From assembly GCA_900546825.1 (NCBI GenBank), contig UREE01000004.1, forward strand, positions 1 to 64,000: a DNA stretch of 64,000 nt. Direction: 5' to 3'. Source of the DNA: an uncultured Collinsella sp. Lineage in GTDB: Bacteria > Actinomycetota > Coriobacteriia > Coriobacteriales > Coriobacteriaceae. The translations under genes and the position numbers were made by a program. Shown here one piece after another: positions 9,018 to 19,497 of this stretch. The notes below the pieces were generated by a model. The model did no database searches. It saw only the letters and a list, made by a program, of their open reading frames with translations, and was not told where the DNA came from. Position 1 is the first letter of the stretch; the number at the start of each line of letters is the position of its first letter.

Positions 9018-9463
9018 TCGGCATCTCTCCTTTCTTGGTTGCGATCGATAATTTCGTTGGCACGTCTTAGAAGACGCACCATCTCTTGGGTATCTGTTTC
9101 GCCGAACTGCTCGAGGAAGGCCGCGGTGCGGTCCTCGAATTCCCGACGCTTGATTTCGAGATCATGGAATCCCTTGTCGGTCACCGTGACGTGTACGCGA
9201 CGACGGTCGGTCTTTGAGTGCTCGCGCTCGACCCAGCCCTTGGCTTCGAGAGCGCGTAGGATATTGGCGATGCGGGCACTCGAGACCCAGGCGCGATCTG
9301 CGAGTTCGCTCGGCGTGAGCGAACCGCCAGCGAGCATGAGGGCGCGCATGACGGCCATCTCGCCGCCGAGGGCTTTGTCCGCAAAGCGCGAAACGCGCTG
9401 ATGCATGCTGCCAAACTCGGTAAGGAGCTGGCGTCCAAGCTCATGGAAATCGGTATCTTCCAC
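9014..9463 (-). CDS. MarR-family transcriptional regulator
   Basis: This 149-residue winged-helix MarR protein is probably the autorepressor of the exporter operon it heads. It shows LTPSELADRAWVSSARIANILRALEAKGWVER (recognition helix region) and the wing RRRVHVTVTDKG. The start is GTG 9463, with AGGGG about 7 nt upstream. A 14-bp inverted repeat (9456-9502) covers the start codon and the upstream region, an ideal place for self-repression. It is translationally coupled to the first ABC gene. The inducing ligand is unknown. Confidence 0.88.
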   Translation of the reverse strand: MEDTDFHELGRQLLTEFGSMHQRVSRFADKALGGEMAVMRALMLAGGSLTPSELADRAWVSSARIANILRALEAKGWVEREHSKTDRRRVHVTVTDKGFHDLEIKRREFEDRTAAFLEQFGETDTQEMVRLLRRANEIIDRNQERRDAE

Positions 9464-9502
9464 CGAAAACCCCTAACACTAGAAACTATTTTCGGTGGAA
9501 GA
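9456..9502. promoter_or_regulatory. Candidate MarR operator
   Basis: Inverted arms TCTTCCACCGAAAA (9456-9469) and TTTTCGGTGGAAGA (9489-9502) are separated by 19 bp and overlap the marR start codon. The position and symmetry suggest autoregulation; binding is inferred. Confidence 0.55.
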
Positions 9503-9530
9503 TGATACCCCTGCACGCGTACCCTATGCG

Positions 9531-9562
9531 GTAGATTTTTGGGACATGTCCCAAAAATCTAC
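9531..9562. repeat. 32-bp perfect palindrome (family E)
   Basis: GTAGATTTTTGGGACA is followed directly by its exact complement, with no loop. The same first 15 bases begin an imperfect palindrome at 22707. It lies between the divergent marR and SDR genes. Confidence 0.85.
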
Positions 9563-9754
9563 TTGGCCGCTAGGCAATATAAAGAGCGCATAAAGACTTA
9601 AAATCATTCAATTGCTGAAGCGTTTCAAAGAACTATCATGCACGCGGTTAGGCGAGGGGTTGTCACCACCATGACGACTGGGACTCATATAATCGCCACG
9701 TGCGATGCTCCAACTTCCCGCGAGGAGACACCTTATATAAAGGGGGATGGAGTC

Positions 9755-10504
9755 ATGGCATTTGACTTCACGGGCAAGACCGCGATTGTCACGGGCGGCA
9801 CTCAGGGCATTGGCCTCGAGATCGCCAAGGGCATCGTCGCGGGCGGCGGACATGTCGTGCTCATCGCAAGGAACGCTGCTAAGGGCGAGGCCGCGGTGGC
9901 CGAGCTTGGCGAGGGCAACAAGTTTTATCAGCTCGATGTCGCCGATGCGCCCAAGGCGCGCGAGACCGTCGAACAGATTTTCGCAGACCTGCCGCAAACC
10001 AATATCCTGATCAACTGCGCTGGCGTCATCAGCACCAAGAAGTTCGACGAGATCGACGACACCGAGTGGCGCCGTACCATCGACATCAACCTCAACGGCA
10101 CCTTTACCATGATGAACGCCGTGTACCCGCACTTTAAGGCTGCCCATGCCGGCACTATCGTCAACGTGAGCTCTGTTGCTGGCAAGATCGGCGGCGGCCT
10201 GCTCGGCACCGCGGCTTACGCGAGCTCCAAGGCCGGTGTTAACGGTCTAACCAAGGCAGTCGCCAAGGAGGGCGGTAGGTTCGGCGTTCGCTGCAACGCT
10301 GTGTGCCCGTCGCTCACGTTGACCGATATGACCTCGATTCTCTCTGACGAGAACTCTCAGCGTATCATCAACGGTATTCCTCTGGGCCGCGCCGCCCAGG
10401 CCAGCGAGCCTGCGCAGATGGTGCTCTTCTTTGCCTCCGACCTCGCCAGCTTCGTTAACGGCGAGATCGGTGACTGCGACGGTGGCATCGTCCTGGACGG
10501 GTAA
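9755..10504 (+). CDS. SDR-family oxidoreductase
   Basis: This 249-residue classical short-chain dehydrogenase/reductase has the cofactor motif TGGTQGIG (13-20), NCAG (87-90), the catalytic serine region VNVSS (~136-140) and YASSK (Tyr155, Lys159). It ends in a typical DCDGGIVLDG tail. It resembles FabG- and KduD-type reductases. The following gene encodes a KdgT-type 2-keto-3-deoxygluconate permease, so a role in hexuronate or ketodeoxy sugar acid oxidation-reduction is plausible but not proven. ATG 9755 is chosen for AAAGGGGG upstream. A longer in-frame extension to 9638 lacks a ribosome-binding site and conservation-like sequence. Confidence 0.88.
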   Translation: MAFDFTGKTAIVTGGTQGIGLEIAKGIVAGGGHVVLIARNAAKGEAAVAELGEGNKFYQLDVADAPKARETVEQIFADLPQTNILINCAGVISTKKFDEIDDTEWRRTIDINLNGTFTMMNAVYPHFKAAHAGTIVNVSSVAGKIGGGLLGTAAYASSKAGVNGLTKAVAKEGGRFGVRCNAVCPSLTLTDMTSILSDENSQRIINGIPLGRAAQASEPAQMVLFFASDLASFVNGEIGDCDGGIVLDG

Positions 10505-10612
10505 TACCCCGCGGTGATCGTTTGGCGGCGACCCTGGCGACTCGGGGTTGTCGCCTTCTTTCTGACATAGGCGCGTGCGGCTACGTTTCGCATGCATCCA
10601 AAGGAGATATAT

Positions 10613-11629
10613 ATGAGTGAATCGACTGCGGTGGAGGCGCCGGCGGCAAAGGAGCCGTTCTTTAAGATGTCCTCCATCCCGGGTGCCAATATTTTGGTGC
10701 CGCTTCTGTTGGGCTGCCTGCTCAACACGCTATTCCCCGACCTGTTCAAAACGCTCGGCAGCTTTACGCTTGGCATGACCCAGCAGGGTGCAGGCCCGCT
10801 CGTGGGCGCTTTTTTGCTCATCGTCGGTACGACGATTTCGTTTAAGAGCGCTCCTGCCGCCGCTGCACGCGGCGCCATCATCATCGCCGTCAAGCAGATC
10901 GTGGTCGTTGCCGTGTCGCTGCTCATCCTTTATGTGTTCAACGACAACCTGTTTGGCATTTCTGCCATGGTGATGTTGGCGGCTTGCACCGGCGCCAACA
11001 ACGCTATGTACGCTGGACTGATGGGCACCATGGGCAACGAGGCCGAGCGTGGCGCCGTCGCTATCACCACGCTCGTTGTCGGCCCTCCGGTCACGATGAT
11101 CGTGCTCGGCGCTGCCGGTCAGGCTCCGATCGGCTGGTCGCTCGTGGGTGCCATTTTGCCGATCGTCGTCGGCATTATTCTGGGTAACCTCTTCCCGAGC
11201 TTTAAGAAGATGATGGCACCGGCACTTTCCGCCATCATCGTGCTCGTCTTCTTTGCCATGGGCTCGACCATGACTTTTGGCCAGCTTATCAACGGCGGTC
11301 TTCCCGGCATCCTGCTCGGCGTGATCTGCTCGGTGGTCTTTGCAATTCCTGTCATCGCGGTCGATAAGCTCACGGGCGGCACGGGTGTCGCAGGTGCGGC
11401 CATTTCGAGCTGCGCCGGAGCCAATGTGGCCACGCCTGCTGCCATGGCAAGCGTCAACGAGGCCATGTACGGCGGTGCGGTGCTCGCGACGGCTACGGCA
11501 CAGGTTGCTGCCTGTGCAATCGTGACGGCTATTTTGACCCCGCTGGTCACCAGCTGGTGCCACAAGCATTTTGAGGGCCAGCAGAGCAACAGCAAGGCAA
11601 CGACCGACAAGGCCGCCTCAGCCGCCTAA
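10613..11629 (+). CDS. kdgT: 2-keto-3-deoxygluconate permease family transporter
   Basis: This 338-residue, ~10-helix membrane protein belongs to the KdgT family, which imports 2-keto-3-deoxygluconate with protons. Family-like stretches are IPGANILVPLLLGCLLNTLFP near the N terminus, LAACTGANNAMYAGLMG in the middle, and GTGVAGAAISSCAGANVATP in the second half. It ends in a hydrophilic Ser/Lys/Ala tail. ATG 10613 follows AAGGAGATATAT; an upstream in-frame ATG at 10592 would put that ribosome-binding site inside the gene. It is downstream of the SDR by 108 bp and probably in the same unit. Family assignment is firm, substrate less so. Confidence 0.88.
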   Translation: MSESTAVEAPAAKEPFFKMSSIPGANILVPLLLGCLLNTLFPDLFKTLGSFTLGMTQQGAGPLVGAFLLIVGTTISFKSAPAAAARGAIIIAVKQIVVVAVSLLILYVFNDNLFGISAMVMLAACTGANNAMYAGLMGTMGNEAERGAVAITTLVVGPPVTMIVLGAAGQAPIGWSLVGAILPIVVGIILGNLFPSFKKMMAPALSAIIVLVFFAMGSTMTFGQLINGGLPGILLGVICSVVFAIPVIAVDKLTGGTGVAGAAISSCAGANVATPAAMASVNEAMYGGAVLATATAQVAACAIVTAILTPLVTSWCHKHFEGQQSNSKATTDKAASAA

Positions 11630-11668
11630 TGCCAAGCGGCAATCAAAGCTAAAAACTAGCTACGCCAC

Positions 11669-11700
11669 AGGGCGGCCACGGGGGATCCCGTGGCCGCCCT
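11669..11700 (+). terminator. GC-rich hairpin after kdgT
   Basis: A 14-bp stem AGGGCGGCCACGGG (11669-11682) / CCCGTGGCCGCCCT (11687-11700) is followed by GCAGTTTCTG. The T-run is weak, so termination may be partial. Confidence 0.6.
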
Positions 11701-12095
11701 GCAGTTTCTGTAGGGTCTCTGGGACACTTTATCCTGCTAAAGCTGGCATAACAGCTAGAGCGAACGTCGTACAAAGGCAAGGAAAAATAACATACAAATC
11801 GGTGAACGGTAGTTGTTCGCGCTCGCATTTCCTGCGGGTTTGTAAAAAACGCCATTATGATATAAAAAAAGAAACATATAATAGCCCAGATGGAGAGGGT
11901 CGCTATGTTATCCTTCTCAAACGGGTGAAATCTTGGGTTTTGGGTTGTAGTTCCAAGGTGGATAAACGTTTTCCCTACACCAACGTGTGGTGAAGAACGG
12001 AAGAAGCCGGTAGTGCAAGCCGAACATTCAAGAATTCAATAAGCAGCGGTGTGAGAGAGCGCCGCATTACACGTAACTAGGAGCGTGGTTACACA
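11701..12095 (+). promoter_or_regulatory. Long pflB upstream region with candidate -10 box
   Basis: No gene is seen in these 395 bases. A TATAAT hexamer sits at 11877-11882 in an A-rich tract without a good -35 at 17 bp, so an extended -10 or activator-dependent promoter is possible. If it is used, pflB has a ~205-nt leader. The only Shine-Dalgarno-like string, AGGAG at 12079-12083, is 12 nt from the ATG, unusually far. Confidence 0.4.
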
Positions 12096-14147
<2,052 letters not shown>

Positions 14148-14149
14148 CT

Positions 14150-14209
14150 ATTGTTAGTGCTATACTAACAATAACGATTACTGATTAGTGCGCCGGTTTC
14201 GGCCGGCGC
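14150..14209 (+). promoter_or_regulatory. Two intercistronic hairpins between the PFL halves
   Basis: ATTGTTAGT/ACTAACAAT (14150-14172, 5-nt loop) is followed by GCGCCGG/CCGGCGC (14190-14209). Neither has a T-run. They could set the stoichiometry of core to radical subunit by RNA processing or protection. The first also vaguely resembles a Rex site, but its spacing is too long. Confidence 0.5.
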
Positions 14210-14232
14210 CTATCGATCGAAGGAGACACATT

Positions 14233-14484
14233 ATGAAGGTTTCTGAAGTTTCCGAGACTCAGGCCGATAACCTGGTCCACATGCTCGACGCTTACGCCGA
14301 GAAGGGTGGCCACCACCTGAACATCAACGTCTTCAACCGTGAGACGCTGCTCGACGCTCAGGCTCACCCCGAGAAGTACCCGCAGCTGACCATTCGCGTT
14401 TCCGGCTACGCCGTGAACTTCCACACGCTCACCAAGGAGCAGCAGGACGAGGTCATTTCGCGTACCTTCCACAACAAGTTCTAA
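14233..14484 (+). CDS. grcA: Autonomous glycyl-radical domain subunit of pyruvate formate-lyase (GrcA-like)
   Basis: This 83-residue protein is the PFL C-terminal radical domain. [34 protein letters not shown] and [17 protein letters not shown] correspond to the end of full-length PflB. Gly58 in RVSGYAV is the predicted radical glycine. In Escherichia coli the homologous YfiD/GrcA is a spare part for oxygen-cleaved PflB; here the core gene carries no such domain, so this subunit should be obligatory. It has a strong ribosome-binding site (GAAGGAGA, 6-7 nt) and lies 85 bp after pflB. About 15 residues of non-PFL sequence at the N terminus may act as a docking segment. Confidence 0.93.
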   Translation: MKVSEVSETQADNLVHMLDAYAEKGGHHLNINVFNRETLLDAQAHPEKYPQLTIRVSGYAVNFHTLTKEQQDEVISRTFHNKF

Positions 14485-14506
14485 AGGGGTTTAACTCCCG
14501 CAGGAT

Positions 14507-14637
14507 CGCCGGGGCTGTTTGGGCTACCTCCCAAAACGTCCTCGGACATGCAAGAAGCCCTCGCTGCGCACTTCGTGCGGCGAGGGCTTCTTGCGTCTTG
14601 CGGAATATTTTGGGAGGTAGCCCAAACAGCCCCGGCG
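14507..14637. repeat. Nested modular palindrome, 30-bp perfect outer arms
   Basis: Outer arms 14507-14536 and 14608-14637 are perfect over 30 bp (start CGCCGGGGCTGTTTGGGC). The inner stem CAAGAAGCCCTCGC/GCGAGGGCTTCTTG lies at 14551-14564 and 14580-14593. Between them are GTCCTCGGACATG (left, 14538-14550) and GTCTTGCGGA (right), shared with the elements at 23913 and 35899. The remainder of the 432-bp gap to DegV (14638-14916) shows only a possible GGAGACGC/GCGTCTC hairpin near 14799-14838. Confidence 0.9.
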
Positions 14638-14916
14638 GGGTCCTGTGTAGTCACCCTTTAGGCGGAACTCTCCTAATGGGTTGAGCGTTCTGGATTCTTG
14701 CTTGCTACCGTTTATCGCGTATAGCTACCGTTTGCGGAATAAGTAACACTCCTTAATAAACCGTGTAGAATCTCAGATAAGCACGGAGTTTTCCAGGGAG
14801 ACGCTGTCCTTTGTTGTGTGCAAGGGTCGGCGTCTCTTTGGCGCTTGGAGGCCGTTCTGCAGCAGGACGGCGGACGTGCGTCACATATTCAAAAGCCAAC
14901 GTCGAGATGGGTTGTG

Positions 14917-15777
14917 ATGATAATGGGCAAGTACGTAATCGTGGTTGAGTCTGGTTCGGATGTGACGCCGGAGCTCTGCGAGCGCTATGGCATCGTGCGC
15001 GTGCCCATGCATGTCACGATTGGTGACGAGACCGTCGAAGACGGATCGATCGACCCGCTTGAGATTTACTCGCGCTGCAACGAGTTTGGCGTGATGCCCA
15101 AGACCAGCGGTTGCTCGCCGGCGGATTTTGCGCATGTGTACGACCGCATTCACGCCGAGCAGCCCGACGCGACCATTTTGCATCTTGCATATTCCGAGGT
15201 AACGACCTGCTCGCATCAGTCGTCGAAGATTGCGGCAAAGGGCCGCGATTACGTCTTCTCCATGGATACGCGCTTTGTCTCGGTGGGCCAGTCGCTTGTT
15301 GTCGTCGAGACCGCCAAATACATCGAGGCTCACCCCGATGCCACCGTCGACGAGATTTTCGCCTTCACCAATTCCGTCATGGACCGCGTGCTGCTGGGCT
15401 TTGTTCCTACCGACCTTGCCTTCCTTAAGGCGGGCGGTCGCTTGTCCAACGTCGCGTTCTTAGGCGCCCATCTGCTCAAGATTAAGCCCTGCATTGAGGT
15501 GACGGGTGGCAAGTTCGTGGCCACCAAGAAGTTCCGCGGCTCTATGCTCAAGTGCGCCCGCGCCTTTATCGATCACATGGTTGAGAAGGGCGAGATCGAC
15601 TATTCGCACATTGGCTTGGCGTATTCGGTGGGCCTTTCCGAGGAGCTGCGCGACGATATGGAAGTCTATGCGCACGACCTGGGCTTTAAGGACGTTACCT
15701 GGACTCAGGTCGGCGGCGTCATCTCGAGCCACTGCGGCCCGACCGCCTTTGGCGCGGTGCTTACGCTTAAGGCGTAG
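14917..15777 (+). CDS. DegV-family fatty-acid-binding protein
   Basis: The protein is ~286 residues, the family's normal length. DegV proteins bind a fatty acid and, in Firmicutes, serve FakA/FakB fatty acid kinase as the FakB carrier. Seen here are VESGSDVTPELCERYGIVRVPMHV at the N terminus, the TSGCSPADF motif, and KAGGRLSN in the middle. The residue after VVES is Gly rather than the usual Thr-Asp-Ser context (VVESGSDV). It starts at ATG 14917 or ATG 14923; the ribosome-binding site (GAGATGGG) is poor. It lies between grcA and pflA, and whether it is co-transcribed with them is unclear. No fakA gene is in the window. Confidence 0.88.
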   Translation: MIMGKYVIVVESGSDVTPELCERYGIVRVPMHVTIGDETVEDGSIDPLEIYSRCNEFGVMPKTSGCSPADFAHVYDRIHAEQPDATILHLAYSEVTTCSHQSSKIAAKGRDYVFSMDTRFVSVGQSLVVVETAKYIEAHPDATVDEIFAFTNSVMDRVLLGFVPTDLAFLKAGGRLSNVAFLGAHLLKIKPCIEVTGGKFVATKKFRGSMLKCARAFIDHMVEKGEIDYSHIGLAYSVGLSEELRDDMEVYAHDLGFKDVTWTQVGGVISSHCGPTAFGAVLTLKA

Positions 15778-15964
15778 GGCCTGGCGTCTATCGATTTCTA
15801 TTGCTTCGGCGGCGAGCGGGTTGTGACAACCTTCCCGCTGCTTTTGCGTGGAGTCAAATAGGACGATCAAATTGACCGCTAAACCGTTTCGCCATCAGGC
15901 GTATGGGCTAGAATGGCTCTGGCATTTTAATTGACAAAAACCAAAGAGAGGCAAGGTTGCGGGA

Positions 15965-16783
15965 ATGGCTGAGATGACGCTTGAGGGTGTGGATGCTCAT
16001 CCCGAGGACTCTGCGTATGCCCTGGGTCGCGTGCATTCGATCGAGACGATGGGAACGGTCGACGGACCCGGCATCCGCTTTGTGGTGTTTGTTCAGGGCT
16101 GTCCCATGCGCTGCGCGTATTGCCACAATCCCGATACCTGGTCTGTTAACGGCGGCACGATGGTGACCGTCGAGCATCTCATGGACGAGTTCCAGAGCAA
16201 CCATGAGTTCTACCGTAGCGGCGGCATTACCGTTTCGGGCGGCGAACCGCTCCTGCAGCCCGAGTTTTTGGCCGACCTGTTCCGCGTGATGCACAACAAC
16301 CCCGATGGCCGCGTACACACCTGCCTAGACAGCTGTGGCTATGCATTTGATCCCAAGCATCCGGAGAAGTTCGATGCTGTTCTCAACGAGACCGATATGG
16401 TGCTGCTCGACATCAAGCATGCCGATCCGGTTGAGCATAAAAAGCTGACCGGTTGCGATCCTGCGCGCATCCTGGCGTTTGGCGATGAGCTTGCCCGTCG
16501 CAAGATTAAGGTTGTTATTCGCCACGTGGTGGTGCCGGGCATTACCGACACGGTGGAGGAGTGTGAGGCGCTCGGCCGCCTGATTGCCCCGTGGCATAAC
16601 GTGGTCGGTCTGGAGATGCTGCCGTATCACACCATGGGTATCGTCAAATATGAGCAGCTGGGGATCCCCTATAAGCTCGAGGGCGTGCCTCAGATGGATA
16701 CCGCGCGCATGCCCGAGCTGCGCAACGCCGTCATGGCCGGCATGAAAAAGCGCCGCGCCGAACTCAGGTCGGCCATCGGCTAA
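15965..16783 (+). CDS. pflA: Pyruvate formate-lyase activating enzyme
   Basis: This radical SAM enzyme installs the glycyl radical on pyruvate formate-lyase, here presumably on the separate small subunit. The cluster motif is CPMRCAYC (Cys46, Cys50, Cys53). The SAM-binding GGE-like motif appears as ITVSGGEPLLQPEF. DIKHADPVEHKKLTG and LEMLPYHTMGIVKYEQLG are typical PflA strands. At 272 residues it is slightly longer than the family, owing to an extra N-terminal ~18 residues. ATG 15965 follows a modest GAGAGG-type ribosome-binding site. It is separated from pflB-grcA by degV. Confidence 0.95.
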   Translation: MAEMTLEGVDAHPEDSAYALGRVHSIETMGTVDGPGIRFVVFVQGCPMRCAYCHNPDTWSVNGGTMVTVEHLMDEFQSNHEFYRSGGITVSGGEPLLQPEFLADLFRVMHNNPDGRVHTCLDSCGYAFDPKHPEKFDAVLNETDMVLLDIKHADPVEHKKLTGCDPARILAFGDELARRKIKVVIRHVVVPGITDTVEECEALGRLIAPWHNVVGLEMLPYHTMGIVKYEQLGIPYKLEGVPQMDTARMPELRNAVMAGMKKRRAELRSAIG

Positions 16784-16814
16784 CAAGCCCGTCCCAAATT
16801 GACTACCTTTTAAG

Positions 16815-17003
16815 ATGTGTAACAAGGCGGGTTGGATAAGCGAGGACGGTTACTATTCGACATGCGATGCGGGCCTTATCGACATCGATAGCCGTACCTA
16901 TGTCATGAGCGTCATGACATCGATGCCGTGGAGCGACCGCTCGAGTGAGGTTACGGCCGCGATTGCAAAGGCGCTGTTTGATTCGCGAGCTGCACTGGCT
17001 TAG
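16815..17003 (+). pseudogene. C-terminal remnant of a serine hydrolase / beta-lactamase-like protein
   Basis: The 62-residue frame reads CNKAGWISEDGYYSTCDAGLIDIDSRTYVMSVMTS. This resembles the end of class A beta-lactamase-like serine hydrolases, where K-T/S-G opens the last strands and the following segment ends the fold. Here the motif is KAG. The SxxK and SDN regions are absent, only 31 bp separate it from pflA, and there is no ribosome-binding site. It is most likely the surviving 3' end of a deleted gene. The family match is by pattern only. Confidence 0.5.
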
Positions 17004-17081
17004 CGTGTTCGTTTGGCGAGGTCAAACAAAATGCTGGTACCATACCGTGGTTGAGAATTTCGTATAGGTTTGGGGAATGGT

Positions 17082-17822
17082 ATGGCTACCATCGCGATTA
17101 TCGGTGCGCTCGAAAAAGAGATCATGCAGATTAAGGAAGAGCTGAGCGACGTTTGCGAGGCACGGGAGGCAGGCTTGACCGTTGTGAGCGGCGGGCTCGA
17201 CGGCCTGACAGTTGTCGCCACAACGGCGGGCATGGGCACGGTGAACGCCGCCGCTGCAACACAGCACCTCATTAGCAAGTATGCTCCGCAGGCTGTTGTG
17301 TTTTCGGGCATTGCGGGCGGTTTGAACCCCAAGCTCCATATCGACGACGTGGTCATTGGCAAACGCCTGCGCTATCTGGATACCGATACCGCGCTTATCG
17401 CCGAGTCCGCACCGGGGCTTGAGGAGTTTGGTTCGACGCCCGCGCTGGTCGATATTGCCGTCGACGTGCTTGCTGAGCGTGGGTTCGTTGACGCTTCGAC
17501 AAATGCAGTCGCTTCGAACGGGGGCACCAAACAGTTCCTGGTCGGCACGATTGCCACGGGTAACCGCTTTGTGACGGGCGCCGCCATGCGTAACGACGCT
17601 ATCGAAGCGACGCATGCCGATTGTGTCGGCATGGAGGGCGCGGCGATTGCTCATGTCGCAACCAAAAATGGTGTCGATTGCCTGGTGTTGCGCGCTATCA
17701 GCGATAATTGTGACGAGGCGTACGATGCAATTTGCGACCGAGAGTTCGATCTGTTCGAGTACGCGCGTGTCGCAAGTAACATCACGCTCGATATCGTCCG
17801 CCGCATTGCCGCTGCGCAATAG
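17082..17822 (+). CDS. mtnN: 5'-methylthioadenosine/S-adenosylhomocysteine nucleosidase
   Basis: This enzyme cleaves methylthioadenosine, S-adenosylhomocysteine and 5'-deoxyadenosine, recycling adenine and relieving inhibition of methylation and radical SAM enzymes. Typical stretches are IAIIGALEKEI at the N terminus, GMGTVNAAAATQHL, VFSGIAGGLNP, VGMEGAAIAHVA (substrate-binding Met-Glu) and LVLRAISDNCDE (catalytic Asp). At 246 residues it is slightly longer than the usual ~230. ATG 17082 with GGGGA upstream is preferred over an earlier TTG. Confidence 0.93.
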   Translation: MATIAIIGALEKEIMQIKEELSDVCEAREAGLTVVSGGLDGLTVVATTAGMGTVNAAAATQHLISKYAPQAVVFSGIAGGLNPKLHIDDVVIGKRLRYLDTDTALIAESAPGLEEFGSTPALVDIAVDVLAERGFVDASTNAVASNGGTKQFLVGTIATGNRFVTGAAMRNDAIEATHADCVGMEGAAIAHVATKNGVDCLVLRAISDNCDEAYDAICDREFDLFEYARVASNITLDIVRRIAAAQ

Positions 17823-17860
17823 CGCGCTCTTTTGTAAGAACCTACGACCAAGGAGTGTCC

Positions 17861-18451
17861 ATGGCCGATTCCATTAACTACCAGCTTGCCAAGTTCGTCG
17901 CCAGCTACGGCAAGGTTTCGCAGATTCCCGAGTCCACCTGCCCCGAGGTGAGCTTTGTCGGCCGCTCCAACGTGGGCAAGTCGTCGATTATGAACAAGCT
18001 CTTTGGCCGCAAGAACCTGGTCAAGGTTTCCAGTACGCCGGGCAAGACGAGCAACATCAACTTCTTTGAGGCCGACGACGTGCATTTCGTGGACCTGCCG
18101 GGTTACGGTTTCGCCCGTCGCTCCAAGGCCGAGCGCGACCGCTGGGCCGAGCTTATTGGCGACTTCTTTGACTCCGAGCGCAGCTTTAACCTGGTCGTAT
18201 CGCTGGTTGACATTCGTCACGACCCCAGCAAGCTCGATCATGACATGATCGACTACCTGCAGGGCAACGAGTTCAACTTTATCGTCTGCCTCACCAAAGC
18301 CGACAAGCTCAGCCGCACCCAGCAGGCCCGCCAGGCAGCAGCCATCAAAAAGCAGCTCAACGTCCCGGCCGAAAACGTAATCATCACAAGCTCCCAAACC
18401 GGTGTGGGCATCGACGAGCTCAAGCGCCGCATTGCCGAGGCGTGCCTCTAA
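17861..18451 (+). CDS. engB: Ribosome-biogenesis GTPase EngB/YsxC
   Basis: This small TRAFAC GTPase is required for late 50S assembly. The 196-residue length is typical. G1 is GRSNVGKSS (~34-42), G2 the TPGKTSNINFF region, G3 DLPGYGFA, and G4 TKADKLS; IITSSQTGVG corresponds to G5. ATG 17861 has AAGGAG 5 nt upstream. It follows mtnN by 38 bp, probably co-transcribed. It converges on thrB, and a 15-bp inverted repeat lies between the two. Confidence 0.95.
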   Translation: MADSINYQLAKFVASYGKVSQIPESTCPEVSFVGRSNVGKSSIMNKLFGRKNLVKVSSTPGKTSNINFFEADDVHFVDLPGYGFARRSKAERDRWAELIGDFFDSERSFNLVVSLVDIRHDPSKLDHDMIDYLQGNEFNFIVCLTKADKLSRTQQARQAAAIKKQLNVPAENVIITSSQTGVGIDELKRRIAEACL

Positions 18452-18529
18452 TAAGTGCTTCAGTCTAGCAAGAGCCCCTACCAATAAAAAGCCAAACTAT
18501 CAGCCCGGCGCCCCTTCAAAGCGTGGGTC

Positions 18530-18608
18530 CCTGTAGACATCCTCAGCAAGGTAGGCGCAGGAACATCCCGACCGTCCCGGACAGGTATATGAGGAGGATG
18601 TCTACAGG
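18530..18608. repeat. Inverted repeat between engB and thrB, right arm over the thrB stop
   Basis: Arms CCTGTAGACATCCTC (18530-18544) and GAGGATGTCTACAGG (18594-18608) enclose 49 bp. The right arm contains the thrB stop codon (18602-18604), so the left arm is an inverted copy of the thrB end. It is probably a bidirectional transcription barrier. Confidence 0.75.
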
Positions 18609-19483
18609 TACTCGATTTGAGCGCCTTCCGTGTCGCACGTCAGAATATGCGTGTCACATTTGGGGAACTGCTCACGCAGCTTGACCTGCAGGAACTTGGC
18701 TACGATAGTGTCATCGGTTACAGCCATAAGGGTCGAGCCGGAGCCACTGATCCAGATGGTCTTGGCGCCGCCATTAAGGCAGGTGTCGCGCACAGCGTTG
18801 TAATCGGGAATCAGGCGGCGGCGATAGGGCTCCTGGATGCGGTCGTCGTTGGCGGCGGCAATCAGGTCAAGGTCGCCGGTCTCCAGGCCGCGCGTCATGC
18901 CGGCGATGCGGCCCATCTGCCATACGGCGGTGGAGAGTGGAATCTCCTGCGGCACAACCTTGCGCGCCTCGCTCGTATGCACCTCGTAGGGCGGAATCAC
19001 GGTAATAAAACGCAAGCGATCGCTCACCTCGTAGCGCAGGCACTGGGGGAGCGAATCAGTCGGCGTAAAGGAGCAAACGGCACCGCCCAGGATGGCAGGG
19101 GCGACGTTATCGGGATGGCCCTCGACCTCGGTGGCAATGCGGACGAGCTCGGCACGGTCGACGGTGTGGCCCGTCAGCGCGGCGGCCGCCATGATGCCAG
19201 CGACGACGCAGGTGGAGCTGGAACCCAGGCCGCGAGCGACGGGTACATCGGTCTGGATGTCGATGGCAACGGGGAAGGCCTGCTCGCCCCAGGCGGCCAG
19301 AGCATCGACAAAGCTCACATAGACCAGGTTGTTCTCGTTTTGGAACTCCTCGGGGCAGCCCGTGATGGTGAGCTTGTCGGTACGCTCGAAGGTGAAGTGC
19401 GAGTAGAGGCTGACGGCCATGCCGAGGGTGTCGTAGCCGATGCCTAGGTTGGCGCTGGTTGCTGGGACGGTGATTTTGATCAT
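18602..19483 (-). CDS. thrB: Homoserine kinase
   Basis: This enzyme phosphorylates homoserine, feeding threonine synthase encoded just upstream. It is a GHMP kinase of 293 residues. The N terminus ITVPATSANLGIGYDTLGMAV and the ATP-binding PVARGLGSSST motif are canonical, and the third GHMP motif is KTIWISGSGSTLMAV. ATG 19483 has AGGAGG 6 nt upstream; a longer frame to 19555 runs through a palindrome and is not credible. It lies downstream of thrC on the same strand, but a terminator and a large palindrome separate them, so coupling may be partial. Confidence 0.94.
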   Translation of the reverse strand: MIKITVPATSANLGIGYDTLGMAVSLYSHFTFERTDKLTITGCPEEFQNENNLVYVSFVDALAAWGEQAFPVAIDIQTDVPVARGLGSSSTCVVAGIMAAAALTGHTVDRAELVRIATEVEGHPDNVAPAILGGAVCSFTPTDSLPQCLRYEVSDRLRFITVIPPYEVHTSEARKVVPQEIPLSTAVWQMGRIAGMTRGLETGDLDLIAAANDDRIQEPYRRRLIPDYNAVRDTCLNGGAKTIWISGSGSTLMAVTDDTIVAKFLQVKLREQFPKCDTHILTCDTEGAQIEYL

Positions 19484-19497
19484 GTGGGTCCTCCTGG

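Noticed and set aside
14150..14172. Rex redox-repressor operator between pflB and grcA
   Set aside because: The TTGTTAG/CTAACAA arms resemble Rex half-sites, but they are 7 bp apart instead of 4, and the site is inside the operon; an RNA hairpin is the simpler reading.
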